64,000 nt of DNA from Silene latifolia (Eukaryota; Streptophyta; Magnoliopsida; Caryophyllales; Caryophyllaceae): positions 83,097,156-83,161,155 of the forward strand of contig NC_133532.1 in assembly GCF_048544455.1 (NCBI RefSeq), written 5' to 3'. This document shows positions 30,418 through 42,606 of the stretch, in pieces (position 1 is the first letter of the stretch; every line of letters starts with the position of its first letter). The notes below the pieces were generated by a model that worked only from the letters and a program-made list of their open reading frames with translations, was not told the DNA's origin and searched no databases. The translations under genes were made by a program, and so were the position numbers.

Positions 30418-33400
30418 GGAAGAGGCCGTGGAAGACGCGGCAGAGGCCGTGGTGGCCGTGGAAATTATCAGAGAGCGAATGCAACTAATGTTGGTGATGA
30501 AGAAGGGAGCAAGCAAGACCTCTCAATGGAGGAATTAACCCAATTACGTGCTCTTTTGCGAAACCCCGGTGAAAGTAGTTCCAAAAATCCAGTTATGACT
30601 ACTAATTGGTTACTTGATAGTGGTGCTTCACACCACATGACAGGGAGACGAGAGGTATTGCCTAATATTTACAGCCGCAAACAATCCACGGTGGGACTTC
30701 CTGATGGTTCAACAATTATGGCACATGAGCACGACAGTGTCGTAATTAACAAGAATTTCATTTTAAAAGATGTTCTTTTCGTCCCGTCCTTAAAATGCGA
30801 TCTTATTTCCGTTCAACAATTAATTAAAGAAAATAATTGCGTAGTGACATTTTACAATGACCATTGTGTGATACAAGACCAGTCTACGAGGATGAAGATT
30901 GGACGGGGTGAGCATGTGGACGGGGTCTATTATTTGAAGACAGAAAAGGAAATGGCAGCTCGGGTAGATATTAATAAAGACGTTCGGCTTTGGCACAAAC
31001 GGCTCGGGCATCCATCAAATAGTATTTTACCTCTTTTCTCAAACTTAGTTGGTTTTAATATGTCTTGGGACTCAAATAATGTTTGTGATCCGTGTTGTCG
31101 TGCTAAACAAACACGTTTGGTTTTTAAGTTGAATGACAAGCGTAGTGATAATTTGTTTAACCTTATACACTGCGATATTTGGGGTGGATACCGAACCAAA
31201 AGTTTGACAGGAGCCCAATTTTTCCTTACCATTGTTGATGATAAAAGTAGAGCTGTGTGGGTATATCTCATGAAAGACCGAGGCAAAGTTAATGAGCTGA
31301 TGATTAATTTTTGCAAAATGGTTAAAACATAATTTGAAAAACATGTTAAAATAGTTCAAAGTGACAATGGAACGGAATTTCTTTCTGGTCCATTAAATTC
31401 ATATTATAAAGAAGAAAGAATTGTTTTTCAAACTAGTAACATCGATACTCCGCAACAAAATGGGAGAGTGGAACGAAAACATAGACATATCCTAGAAAAG
31501 GCACGGGCTTTGATGTTTCAAGGAAATTTACCCATAAAATTTTGGGGTGAGTGCATATTAACGGCCGCTTATTTGATAAATAGGACACCGACAAGGGTGT
31601 TAAATGGTCTTACGCCGTATGAGATTTTACATGGTACACCACCACGACTTGATCATATTCGAGTCCTAGGTAGTCTATGTTATGTCCATAATGAAGACAA
31701 GCCACGAGACAAATTTACTGAGCGGGGAAAACGTTGCATGTTTATTAGGTACCCACATAGCAAGAAAGGATGGAAGGTCTATGATCTTATGAAATGCCGA
31801 GTTTTCGAGTCACGAGATGTAGTCTTTTATGAACACATTTATCCTTTTACGGAAATAAAAGACCAACAAGAACGAGATAAGTTTGATTCAACCTCTAGCT
31901 CATCCAATGAGAACATACCGGATTTCTTTATTGAAGAAATCCATCCCATTCAAAACACAATAAACGAAATAGAAAATGCTGCAAATAGTCCAAAAACGCC
32001 AAATTCTCAACAACCTGATATGCCTAATACAACTCAAAACCCGACTGAAAGAACACATATTCAGTCCAATACACAAGATACAAGGGAAAATCAAACAGCA
32101 AGGGAAAGTCAGGATGATGAAGGGCGAGAAAACAATAATACAGCAGCACATGAACTCATGGGAAGAGGAGCTAGAAAGAAATTTGAGCCGTCGTGGAAGA
32201 AAGATTACTATTGCAAATCTACTCTAGTTATAGACCCCGGTTCATCACGTGCTCACGCCAGTCCGTCATCATCCTCAAGGAAAGGTACTCGTTACCCTAT
32301 AGTTAATTGTGTTGCTGCCAATTATTTTTCTAACAATTACAGAAGTTTTTTGGCGAAAATTAATGAAATTGTTGAACCGGGAAGTTATGTTGAAGCTTCT
32401 CAAAAGGCCGAATGGAGGACGACCATGGTGCAAGAGTTCGAAGCACTTGAGAAGAATGGCACCTGGTCGGTTGTTGACCTTCCTCGAGGCAAGCGCCCAA
32501 TTGGTTGTCGATGGTTGTATAAAGTCAAATACAAGGCTGACGGAAGCATAGAGCGATGCAAAGCACGCCTAGTTGCTCAAGGATACACACAAGTGGAGGG
32601 AGTTGATTATCACGAAACTTTTGCTCCCGTTGCAAAGATGACAAGTGTATGGTGTTTGCTTGCCGTGGCGGTGGCAAAGGGATGGTCTATTTCACAACTA
32701 GACGTGAATAATGCGTTCCTTCATGGGGACTTACATGAAGAGGTTTATATGAGAATGCCACCGGGTTTTCATAAAGCGGGCACGACTAAAGTGTGCAAAT
32801 TGAAGAAATCTATATATGGGTTGAAGCAAGCTTCACGAAACTGGTTCGAGAAGTTGACGAATTCATTAACAAGGTACGGATTCGAACAATCACTTGCGGA
32901 CTATTCATTATTTACTTATAAGAAATATGGTATTTTTCTCGGTGTGTTAGTATACGTCGACGACATGATAATTGTGAGTGACAGTGGAAAGGAAAGCACC
33001 CGATTGAAGTTGTTCCTTGATCGAAAATTTGGCATTAAAGACCTAGGAAAACTCAAATATTTTCTAGGAATTGAAGTAGAAAATGGCCCAAAGGGATTGT
33101 TCCTTAGCCAAAGAAAATATGCACTAGATATTGTCAAAGAAGCCGGACTAGAGGGTGCTAAGCTAGTCGACACCCCGATACAACCTTATCACAATTTGGC
33201 CCTGGCAGATGGTCGAATATTGAATGACCCAATTAAGTATAGGCGAATTGTCGGGAAGTTAATTTATTTGACTATCACGAGACCCGACTTACTTTATGCA
33301 GTGCACATATTAAGCCAGTTTGTCCATGCTCCGCGGGAAGAACATCTTGACGCGGCTAAGAGGGTTGTACGTTATATCAAAGGAGAACCAAGTAAGGGCA

Positions 33401-33442
33401 TTATGATTGTGAGAGATTGTGATCTTCGTATAAGGGGGTATT
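30418..33442 (+). pseudogene. pol: pol of element I: protease, integrase, RT, start of RNase H
   Basis: In phase with gag. Protease WLLDSGASHHMTG near 30608; GAG-pre-integrase LWHKRLGHPSNS with CDPCCRAKQ; integrase Asp in IHCDIWGGY, then a TAA at 31330 (fits CAA to TAA), Asp in VQSDNGTEF and Glu in NGRVERKHR. A Ser/Asn/Gln-rich linker follows. RT motifs: GCRWLYKVKYKADG, ETFAPVAKM, QLDVNNAFLHG and VYVDDMIIVS near 32955. The frame is cut shortly after VVRYIKGEPSKG, where the LTR of H begins at 33443. Confidence 0.9.
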
Positions 33443-34924
33443 TGATACGTGCCTAATGTATAGTCTTTTTAGCCTATTTCAGCACGTATTTCTATGCATT
33501 TTTATACTGTTTTTATGGTATTTTGCCCCGAATTGGCTACTTTGGTTCGTTTTGTCCATTTTGTAGAAATGAACGCGAAAGTAGTGGAATCATACCCTTT
33601 TTCGTCCTTTTTGCATGCATTTAGAGGAGACGGGATTGTTCCAGAGTGAGATACTGCATTTGGAAGCGTCGTGGCACGCATTACGAGGCATTCAGGCGCG
33701 GACTTGAGCTGAAATGAAGTCAAAGTACTCGATCGAGCTGTTTTATCGCTCGATCGAGTGGTTTCTACGTCCCAGAATGGTCGATCGAGCACTTTATACT
33801 CGATCCTTAACTTGCAGAAAGACCATCTACTCGATCGAGTAACTTTCTGGTCGATCGAGTAGATTTGGCTGAGGATTTGGTCGATCGAGTGGTTTTAATC
33901 CACTCGATCGAGTGGTTTTGATGGTTATGGGCTTTAATCAGCCCGTGTGAATGTTTATTTCGCTAAACTTATTTACTTTGCTATTTAAGAACGCTTTACT
34001 AGGTCATTAGGACTATCTAGCTTTATTCTTAGTCAGTTTACATAAAACTTTTACTGCGTACTTCATTCTTCTTTACTGTAACCTTGTTTTGGGATTATTA
34101 TTGCTCGGATTCGATTGTTCTCTACGCCGGATTCGCATTGATTGTAATTCCTTCTCTTCCTTTGATAATAATTAACCTTTTGTTTGCTTTACTTCTTTGT
34201 TGTCTCATTATTTCTTCTGCCCTAATTTCTCTTTTATGCAATTTATTGTTTATTTCATAATGTTTAATCCTGGGAATTTAACTGCTGTTAGTTTAATTAG
34301 CGACATGAGTAGCTAACCCCTTTCATGTTGGGATTAGGGGATCTGCGGTAGAAATGTGACGATGTAGTAAATGAATTAGATGACTTAATTGTGAGACCCT
34401 GTCACCATAGCAATTTAATTGTATTTATTCGACTTAGTTGAGTGCACGCTTCTATGTCATCCTTTAATCTGGCTAAAATTACTTCTAGATCGAAAGATTG
34501 GACTAAATAGGCCTGCTATGAACAGTAGACTACCCTAATGAGAATGAAAGTAAGTTAGTGGTAATTTAGGATAGAAAGTGGACCGAAAGGACCTTTCAAC
34601 ATCCGTCTCGCATATAATTCGTCTGAATCATTTACAGCTGAGTCACTAGACTACCGTAGTGAACCGAGTTCCTGACATATCCCTTCTCTCTTGATAGTTT
34701 AAACTTATTTCTTGCTTTTACTGCTCTTTACTTTATTTCTCTTTCTTTTAAATCTCGTAGTTTAGCAACCAATTCAAACAACCCCCATTTGTTACCTTAA
34801 GATTAGAATTAGGCAACTGATAATTGCACCGCCTCCCTGAGGATTCGATACTCGACTGCCTCTACTACATTTTAGTTGAGACCGTTAGGTTTTATCTTTG
34901 ACAGGGTACACGATAGCCGTGTCA
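33443..34924 (+). repeat. 5' LTR of element H (1482 bp)
   Basis: Starts TGATACGTGCC after the broken RNase H of element I and ends GATAGCCGTGTCA, 5 bp before the primer site. Confidence 0.88.
33728..33912. repeat. TCGATCGA word array in LTR of H (8 words)
   Basis: Words start at 33729, 33750, 33781, 33800 (truncated word), 33831, 33851, 33881 and 33904. The steps are 21, 31, 19, 31, 20, 30 and 23 bp. Same count, word and alternation as in the LTR of A, although most spacers differ. Confidence 0.9.
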
Positions 34925-34929
34925 AATTT

Positions 34930-34947
34930 TGGCGCCGTTGCCGGGGA
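34930..34947 (+). other. Primer binding site of H, tRNA-Asp type
   Basis: TGGCGCCGTTGCCGGGGA, identical to those of A and G. Confidence 0.92.
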
Positions 34948-35051
34948 GGCAATTGTTTAAATTATCAGCTGTTTTATTTGTAATCTTTATTTTAGTTTAA
35001 GGGGCATCCGTTCCTTAAACTATTCTTATATTCTATTTGTAGTTTCTTCTT

Positions 35052-36282
35052 ATGCGCAGGTCACAGGGTGGTGAACTACTACCGATCAATCCTGAGATTG
35101 AGAAGACTTTGCGTGAGTTGAGGCGATCATCTAGGATATTGCCGACAGAGGAAGAGCTGAGTACTCTGTCTAGTTATTACGAGAACGCTCTGTTTGAGGA
35201 GGATCCACCTTCATCTCCTATTTCTAATTCATCAGCTGAGACCGTCACTTCTCCGAACTTTCTAGAAATGGCCGAAGAAGCAACTATTGCCAGTCACTCT
35301 GAGCCGATAGCTGCGAATCTCTATAAGGGATTTGCATTACCTGGGGAGGCAAGAAAGTTCGAGCCGAAGCCGTCCTATATCAATTTGTTTGAGAGAAACC
35401 AATTCGGGGGAGCTGCAAATGAAGATGCAGCCAAGCATATGGAGACTTTCATTGATTATTGCTGTTCCATACCCCCACCAATCGGCGTGACCCGGATCGA
35501 TAAAAGAAACCATGTTTATTTTCTCACTCCGCGATCTTTGAGAGTGGTATAGGGATCTGGACCGAGCCGCTTATGGGATAACCGACGGAATTACGGCTTT
35601 AGCATTTTACAAGAAGTACTTCTCTGCCTCGAAGACTAATGCCATTAGAGCTCAGATCACAAGCTTTGAACAGGGCCCTGATGAGAACTTTCATGAGGCA
35701 TGGGTCCGTTTCAAGAAGTTGGTGCGAACCATTCCGCACCATGGTTTCGAAAAATGGAGTCTATGCAATCGGTTCTATAATGGGTCATGTGATGACGATC
35801 GAGGGCTATCTTGGATGCTGCAGCTAGTGGCCGATTTGCTTGAGAATATGGGAGAGACTAAGGGGTGGAAGATCATTGATGACTTAGCCACCCATAAAGT
35901 CGAGTATGGGAATTCCGGAGGGAATCAAAGGAGGAGTCTTTGAATCTCCTTCGTTCTTGCATTAGAGGCTCTCACGGCGAGATTCGATAAGTATGAGTTG
36001 GGAGGAGCCTCGAAAGGAGGAATCTACCATGTGAATGCTGTTTCAGACGGTCCTTTTGTCTGTAAGAGATGTGGAGGAGAGGGACATGTTTCAGATAATT
36101 GTCCACATTCTTATGAGTCTTGTGCTGCCTTTCAACATTACAGGCAGACAAACACCTATTATGAGCCGAACATCCACCCCAATTTGAGGTGGGGTAGTCA
36201 AAATGTGCTCAATCCTACTCCTCCTCCGCACCAGCAACAGCCTGTAGATACCTCATTTCTGCACCTCCCGCAAACCACCCGG
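35052..36282 (+). pseudogene. gag: Athila-like gag of H, frameshifted and truncated
   Basis: Starts with ATG at 35052 (MRRSQGGELLPINPEIEKTL). The core reads FERNQFGGAANEDAAKHMETF in frame to 35552, then shifts at about 35500-35550. The second half of the core appears in another frame (AITSF-like, HEAWVRFKKLVRTIPHHGFEKW, about 35640-35940) with further damage. A third segment (35998-36282) carries one intact CCHC knuckle, CKRCGGEGHVSDNC, and the Tyr/Pro-rich linker, cut by the LTR of F. Confidence 0.85.
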
Positions 36283-36676
36283 TGATGATTCGGCTACATG
36301 TTTGCTACGCGGAACGATTTGTGACAATTCATAAGATTATCGTCAAGTGATTGCTCAAACATTAATATCTACCTCTTAGTTGTAATCTACGCGCCGATAC
36401 GGTCGTTTTGACAGTAATTAGAGTACATTTGGAGTCCGGGCCTAAAACCGTCTCCATTTTCTGATAACCGTTAAATCCCGAGTCAGAATGTTCTGGAATG
36501 TTCAGGATATTTCTATTCCATATTTCATAATTTTTCATCCTTTGGTAAATAATTTCCCGAAATATTCACATAAGATATTAAGGAAAACCGAATTATTTCC
36601 GTCCTACCATAACTTAAACACGGAAATCTTTCTTCCGCAGGAGGAAACCCCTTGGGAAAACAGACACGGCAGTCTT

Positions 36677-36720
36677 TGCGCCTCTTCCAAGAGACGCAGT
36701 GGCTGCTGCGCCTCTTCCCA
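36677..36720. repeat. GACGCA/TGCGCC words in LTR of F, group 1
   Basis: TGCGCC at 36677 and 36707 (30 bp apart) with GACGCA at 36693 between them. GACGCAG followed by CTGCTGCGCC can form a hairpin. Both words are followed by CTCTTCC. Confidence 0.7.
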
Positions 36721-36815
36721 AGTCCTTTTCTGCGTAATTTCTCGTATCTTTTTCATATCTTTCCGAGATTCACTTCCAAAGAGTCTCCGAAACCCTAATT
36801 CCTTCACGTGATTAG

Positions 36816-36823
36816 TATAAATA
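36816..36823 (+). promoter_or_regulatory. TATA box in LTR of F
   Basis: TATAAATA preceded by CACGTG at 36805; start of transcription expected about 30 bp further on. Confidence 0.55.
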
Positions 36824-37266
36824 GGAGCCTTCGCTCCTCATATTTCTCACGCGAGTGTCCGCCCTTCTCTTCTCCCTTTGCATTCTAGACCTTTGTTCTT
36901 ACTTTTTGGCGTCTACGTGTTTGATCTTTCGACCACGTAAGCTCGGATCCTTCTGAGTACCAGCCTCGTTTGCAAGACCGACCAATTTGACCAACTACAC
37001 ATCAATCAACTTAATTAATCTAATCGTTTTCCTCTTACGAGGGCACTTTCTTTACATTCGCGTCGAGCATCACTAATCGATATCTTAGTTCATCTCGTTT
37101 CGTCAAACATGTAAGTCTGAGGGTGTATAATCTCTCTTTTATTATTGTATTTTATTTTATTGTATCACTAATGTAAGATTTATGTCGAAAATACCTCTTA
37201 AAACCGATTTCTAAACCATGTTTAAAACCTTTTTTACGGATTTCCAGTAGACAGACGTCGAGAAAG

Positions 37267-37336
37267 GACGCAGCAACTGCTGCGCCTCTTCGAAGGAGCG
37301 CAGTTCCCTCTGGGCCTCTTCGTGAGGCTGCCGCAG
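37267..37336. repeat. GACGCA/TGCGCC words in LTR of F, group 2
   Basis: GACGCA at 37267 and its variant at 37297 (30 bp), TGCGCC at 37281 and TGGGCC at 37311 (30 bp), then a third GCCGCAG at 37329. Confidence 0.7.
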
Positions 37337-37887
37337 TTCCTGCTTCCTTTCTTCTTCCTTCGTCCTCTGTAATTCGTCAATTTGTTTGTTTTCGTTCGTT
37401 TGTTTGTTGATTCTTCGACACGATAGCACGTTATTTCACATGTATATTTATTATTCATCTTTAACACGTTTAATTCATCATTAATTCCCGACTTAAATCC
37501 CAAGTAATCAATGTTTGCGGGTTTTCGTCATAAATTCAAACCGGGTTGTAGAGATTCAATTTGTTCATATTGAGTTTCTGGAATTCGTCATTGATATATT
37601 TGCATCTGTTATTTATCGTCACCATCATGTTTTCGTCATTGATCCATCATGTTTAGTCTAATTAATTTGTTTAGTTAGTTTAATTCATTAATCGATCGTT
37701 CATTCAAGTAAATAATTCGTTTAATTCCGTCTCATCCATATTTATAGCTTTATGACCCATCATTCACATGTAAATAACCTGTTAATCACTTTCATCCGAG
37801 TAAATAATTTAATCAATCATTAAATTTACCAACGAATATTAACAACTTGCAATTCCGGCTTCACAGCCAGAACTGAGCCAGGGAACA

Positions 37888-37942
37888 GACGCAGCGTCTG
37901 CTGCGCCTATCCCAAAGGACGCAGCTCTGCTGCGCCTGTTCC
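37888..37942. repeat. GACGCA/TGCGCC words in LTR of F, group 3
   Basis: GACGCA at 37888 and 37918 (30 bp), TGCGCC at 37902 and 37931 (29 bp). Same two-word unit as groups 1 and 2, though they lie about 600 bp apart. Confidence 0.7.
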
Positions 37943-38662
37943 TGGTTGAGTTCTGTCTCTGAACTCCGTTGTTGCCTTGACCTAGTTTATTTAGCCTACG
38001 TATTAATTGATTATTATCCGTATTATCACGCTGTTCGTTAATTTCTTTCTTTTATTCCTTTATTTCGTTTTCTCAAATCATCCGTTTTAAAGGTATTTTC
38101 GACATAAATCGTCTATCCCAATGTAATTATTGTAATTTTCATTATTGTAATTTTATTGTATTTCTTTTATCATTTGAATGTTTTCACATGTAATTGAGCA
38201 TTAAATCCTACTTCGACATTAATTGTATGATTAAATTACGTGTTTACCGACTTAGTCTAATCTTCACATGTTAGGATTAAAACTTGGATGTTGCATTGCA
38301 TGCATATAGCCGACGATATATCGAGTACGAATAACTTCCCTAATCATTAGTAGAGGCCGCTATCGAGGCGGGCGGGATTAGGTGTTCGATCAAAAGAGCT
38401 TCTTAATATGTACCCTCGCCCCTTACTCCAGATATCTGTGAACACCCGTGTTCATTGGCATCCACGAGAGTCATTCTAGACATAGAATGCTAAGGGTAAT
38501 GATTGCTTAGTGTTCATGTCTCTACTTTGTGTCTAGACATGGCACGAGGTATTCGAACGGTTCCAATTTCCCATAAAAATTGGTGGCGACTCCAACAAAA
38601 ATTCAAACGCTTGTTTCTCTTTCCAACCCAAGCGCCCCCGTGGGCCCCCGCTGTCCACAGTT

Positions 38663-38680
38663 TGGCGACTCCGCTGGGGA
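38663..38680 (+). other. Primer binding site of F, tRNA-Arg type
   Basis: TGGCGACTCCGCTGGGGA, the site type used by Tat/Ogre elements. Confidence 0.85.
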
Positions 38681-39456
38681 TAATAAACTTACGTGTAGCT
38701 AAGGGTGAAACTTGAACAAGGTTAGGGAATAGTTTGTACAAGACAATTGTCGGTTTTCATAACTCGGTCTTCCTAGACCGTTTTATTCGGCCTTCCTAGG
38801 CCCAACCCAACCCATTCGACCAATCGTCCCGTCTAAACGGTCCTAATTCTTATTTGGGCCTAAGGATGGATAGCGATTGACGTCATCTATACCATGATGC
38901 TTACTCTTGTTTGCATCAAGGGCCTTCACTACTTGAGGAAATGGACTAGGAATCGGCCTTACTCTTGTTTGGTACAAGCCTCTCCACAGACTTCGGGTTT
39001 GATGGTTCGGTATGGCAACCCACCTTTTAAACCAAAACCCTTTTAAATGCACTCAGCATCCCGTTATAATGCTTGTATAAATGTTTGTACCTTACGTGAT
39101 CACCATTTCTAAACAAAACCATGACGATTTTTCAAAAATCAAAACCCTTTTTCTTAATAAAAAATTTCGAAATAGGCCTTCAATTAGCGCAAATCCGGTC
39201 AAAACTCTGTCCGTTTGTCGTGTCAAGATTCGGGCCACAAGCCCATTTCAAAACCTCACCTCGAGTCCACTCCTACAACTACACTATAGTTGATTAGGAC
39301 ACACATTTTCAAAAAACCTTGTCTTTCTTCAAAGCTCACTCAACACAAGTGGCACACACCCACTTCACGAGTCAAAACATTTCTTCTTTTAGCAAGTGTG
39401 GTAGAATAGTCGATCGTGTTTTGATTCGTCGTCGATCTCTTATCCAGTTTTTCAAG

Positions 39457-40845
39457 ATGCCTGAATCCAACGAAACAAACCTCCACCAACTTCAAGATGG
39501 TAATGATCGAATCCTAGCCGCGCTAGCCCAAATGCAAGTTACCCAAGACCAAGTCTATGACCGCCTTGAGCTCATCGAGGGCCGTATCTATGCCGTAGAG
39601 GGAAGGTTGCCTCCTCATGAAAGTGAAGTACTAGGTAACTCCGATGATGAATCCAAGGATGAAAATCCTCTCATGGGGATGACTGTAGCTGAGAAAAGAC
39701 TCCAATACTTAGAGGAGAAATTGATGTACCTTAAGGGGGATGACATTTATAGGGAGAACAATCGCAAGTATGAGGCCGTCAATTCCAAATTGCCAACCAA
39801 CTTCAATATGACGGATATCCCTAAATTCAAGGGACATGAGAACCCTTTGAACCACATCCGTGCCTTCAAGGATTACATGTCTATCAAAGGCATCAAACCC
39901 GAGATGTTCTTAAGGATCTTTCCTTCATCTGTTGACACCATCCCGAATCAATGGTTCTACTCCCTAGATAACAAGAAGGTCGCTACTTGGGAAGATGCCG
40001 CAATCGAATTTTCTAAACAATATGCGGATAATGCCGAGATCCAAGTTAACATGCGCACTCTAGAGGTTCTTACCCAAAATGACAAAGAAGGATTCACCGA
40101 CTTCCTAAGTAGGTGGAGGAAGACTAGTACCCAGCTAGTTGAACGCCCGGATGAAGCTACCCTTGTAGAGAAGTTTGTGGATAATCTCAAACCCATCTAT
40201 GCCAATCATTTGAGATACCAAAACATCAAAACTTTCAAGGACTTAACTGTATTAGGGACAAGGATTGAAGATGACATCCGTAAAGAACTCTTGTCCAAAA
40301 CGGTAGGTCGAGGATATCAAGGCTCAACAAGTCGTTCATACGGCTCCACTAGCAAGACCGATGAAGCTAACCTTCTCGAGCCATCCAAGAAAAGTACCCC
40401 ACCAAGGAAATTCACAAATCTTGGGGACACTTACTCCAACGCTCTAAAAAGGTTAATGAAGCAAGGCAAACTCCAACCCATTGGACCTACTCTCGAACCC
40501 GAAAGGAAATCCAAATTCTGGGACGAGAACTCGTACTGTGAATACCATAGAGGTAAGGGTCACGACACAGAAAAATGCTACAAGCTGAAAAACGTGCTTC
40601 AAGACATGATTGAAGATGGTCGATTGCCAATACCACCGGGAGGTAAACCCAACAACACTCAGAATCCTCTTGGAGTTGTAGTGATCACAAGTGATGAATC
40701 TACCTTAGATTGCTCACACCTCATTTCTCCAATCGAAAATGAAATCTATGCGATCGAGAATGAAGATTCTACTCTACTATCTCCCCTACCATTTCCGACT
40801 TCATCACATGGGCAAGGAGTGTGGATAGACAAGTTTGGGAATTAG
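39457..40845 (+). CDS. gag: gag of element F (Tat/Ogre type)
   Basis: Start chosen at the ATG at 39457 (MPESNETNLHQL), since the open frame upstream has no family text. An N-terminal coiled coil (residues about 5-40) is followed by an acidic linker and the gag core at residues about 110-290: DIPKFKGHENPLNHIRAFKDY, WFYSLDNKKVATWEDAAIEF and FTDFLSRWRKTSTQLVERPDE. A single knuckle of the Tat type, CEYHRGKGHDTEKC, lies near residue 365. The frame ends at 40845, and the continuation lies in another phase from about 40821, a frameshift or the gag-pro junction. Confidence 0.85.
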   Translation: MPESNETNLHQLQDGNDRILAALAQMQVTQDQVYDRLELIEGRIYAVEGRLPPHESEVLGNSDDESKDENPLMGMTVAEKRLQYLEEKLMYLKGDDIYRENNRKYEAVNSKLPTNFNMTDIPKFKGHENPLNHIRAFKDYMSIKGIKPEMFLRIFPSSVDTIPNQWFYSLDNKKVATWEDAAIEFSKQYADNAEIQVNMRTLEVLTQNDKEGFTDFLSRWRKTSTQLVERPDEATLVEKFVDNLKPIYANHLRYQNIKTFKDLTVLGTRIEDDIRKELLSKTVGRGYQGSTSRSYGSTSKTDEANLLEPSKKSTPPRKFTNLGDTYSNALKRLMKQGKLQPIGPTLEPERKSKFWDENSYCEYHRGKGHDTEKCYKLKNVLQDMIEDGRLPIPPGGKPNNTQNPLGVVVITSDESTLDCSHLISPIENEIYAIENEDSTLLSPLPFPTSSHGQGVWIDKFGN

Positions 40846-41512
40846 AAAATATGGTGACAACTTTACATAATCCTAACGCAACACCCAAAGAACATGTGCC
40901 ACTAATCTTCTCTCAAAATGCCACTATGCAAGAAATAGTCGCCGTAGTTGATAAACTAGTCGACCAAATCATACGACTAGAAGATGATATCATGAGAATG
41001 AGGGAACTAACTGCAATCAATGGGGTTTGGGCCGATGATGATGAGGACGAGTATCTCATTGAAAACTCCCTAGTCAAAGAAATAGTCCAAAATGGTGAAG
41101 ACCAAGATGTGGACCACCTAACTCGTTCGGGTCGTCCATATCAAAGCACTACTCAAAATGGCCCAACCAACGTCATCACACCAATGACAACGAAGATGAC
41201 TCCAATGACCATTTGCTCAAGCAATTACAGAAGACAAAGGCTGATCTTTCAGTCTGGCAATTAGTAGCAAGCTCATTCCCACATCGCCAAGCTTTACTGC
41301 AAGCTTTGGCCAAACTAAATATAGCACATAACTCCACTCCTGAAGATGTAGTCAACTTGGTCTTCCAAGAATCACCGAAGCTAAGTAATCCTATTACTTT
41401 CTCGGACGAAGATTTGCCACCTTTTGGCGCTAGTCACAACCTTACTCTATACATCACTGTCATTTGTCTAAAGAAGAATGTGCCAATGACCTTGGTAGAT
41501 GATGGCTCGGCA
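40821..41512 (+). pseudogene. Protease of F, first part, interrupted by element E
   Basis: Two overlapping frames (40821-41264 and 41213-41512) carry the linker (HLTRSGRPYQ) and the start of the Tat protease (LLKQLQKTKADLSVWQLV; ALLQALAKLNI; FGASHNLTLYITV). A one-base shift near 41184 separates them. The active-site region reads LVDDGSA and is cut exactly there by the TG of element E at 41513. The frame resumes in phase at 50415 after the CGGCA duplication. Confidence 0.85.
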
Positions 41513-42496
41513 TGTGGGTTAATATCCGTATACTACCCCTTTAAATGTAGGACTATAACGTAAAGTTTACATGTGAATATAGTCATAAAACGAAAAACAC
41601 AATGGAAACGATAAGAAACAAGAAATAACCTCGGGTCCTTGATGAACGGCGTAAAGAACAGAAATCAAACCAGATTCCCTCCTAATTGTTGCACCCAAGA
41701 CGTGTCCGAGATATGCCCTTGTGCTAGAACAGTGTTCTCCGATTGCCTTGCAATATTGGGAGAACTGATGTGAGTTTTTCACTGGATGAGAGATCCGAAT
41801 TCCGAGAGGCACTGTTCTCGAAACCCTAATTTATTTTGCCAAATGAATGATTCGGTTACAAAGAGGAGAGACTCCTCTTTGTACAGTTCGGCCGTGAGCT
41901 CAGAATAGGGAGAGTGGGCTTTCCACTTTCTCTAATTTTTTAACTCATGGTACGACCCGAAAACCTAAATGCATATGACACGGTCTGATCATAAACTGTT
42001 ATCGGTTATCGGAAATTAAGGCATCAGCTAATAATACGGGTTAGCTGAATTGTTAATACGTGTCCGACAAAACAGTATTGTATAATTACATTCAATATAC
42101 ATTTAATTAAATATAAATCACTTATATTTAATTTTACGAATTAACTGGTTAATTCGCCTTAGCCCATGATATTTAATCCGTATTAAATATAATATCTCAA
42201 CATCACATTTTTGACTAACTACTAGTCAAATAATTCGGACTAACTGGTTAGTCAATTTTGGCATCTACATGACAGTATTTTCATACTGTCACATCTCTCG
42301 AACGTATCCTATAGGTGTGACTTTTAGGGACCAGTTGATCACCGCCATCTGTATGACAATAACGTCAAACTTATCTAGCAAGCCAACCGTTATTGATAAA
42401 CGTGGATCAACTGATAATAATACCAAAGTATGCCCTTTGATCCTTTTAGAGGTTTATAAGTCCTTGCACTAACTGTTAAGGACACCAACCCCAACA
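41513..42496 (-). repeat. 3' LTR of element E (984 bp)
   Basis: Same ends and same sequence as the 5' copy. Preceded on the element strand by a purine tract GTGGGAGCT. Confidence 0.95.
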
Positions 42497-42606
42497 AGCT
42501 CCCACTTGTCCGTACAAGTGCATGTGCAATGACGTTATCCGCACTAACTGGAGGACACAAGCTCCAACAAACTCCCACTTGTCCGTACAAGTGTACGTGC
42601 GATAAC
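42469..42606 (-). repeat. Duplicated LTR-start/purine-tract segment of E
   Basis: Two copies about 86 bp apart of the LTR edge plus the tract CTCCCACTTGTCCGTACAAG (plus strand at 42499 and 42575). The inner copy also keeps a diverged GCACTAACTGGAGGACAC...CCAACA, the first bases of the LTR. The inner copy may be a second, older priming site. Confidence 0.8.

Larger units (their letters stand above)
29213..33442 (+). mobile_element. Element I: Ty1/copia retrotransposon broken by element H
   Basis: A probable short LTR (about 29213-29430; start uncertain), then a tRNA-Met-like primer site TGGCATCAAGAGCA at 29444, gag, protease, integrase and RT in one phase, cut in RNase H at 33442 by the LTR of H. 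RNase H end and 3' LTR would lie right of the window, because H is itself split by F. Two in-frame stops disable it. Lineage: Ale/Ivana-like by gag and short LTR. Confidence 0.8.
33443..36282 (+). mobile_element. Element H: Athila-like element truncated by element F
   Basis: LTR 33443-34924, primer site 34930-34947, damaged gag, then an abrupt change to the LTR of F at 36283 inside the Pro-rich part of gag. LTR family shared with element A. The rest of H lies right of the window, beyond F. Whether H had pol cannot be told. Confidence 0.85.
36283..38659 (+). repeat. 5' LTR of element F (about 2377 bp)
   Basis: Starts TGATGATTCGGC, ends CTGTCCACA before the primer site. TATA box TATAAATA at 36816-36823. 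It contains three groups of GACGCA/TGCGCC words and the block AGTAGAGGCCGC near 38349 that is typical of the 3' part of such LTRs. Confidence 0.75.
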
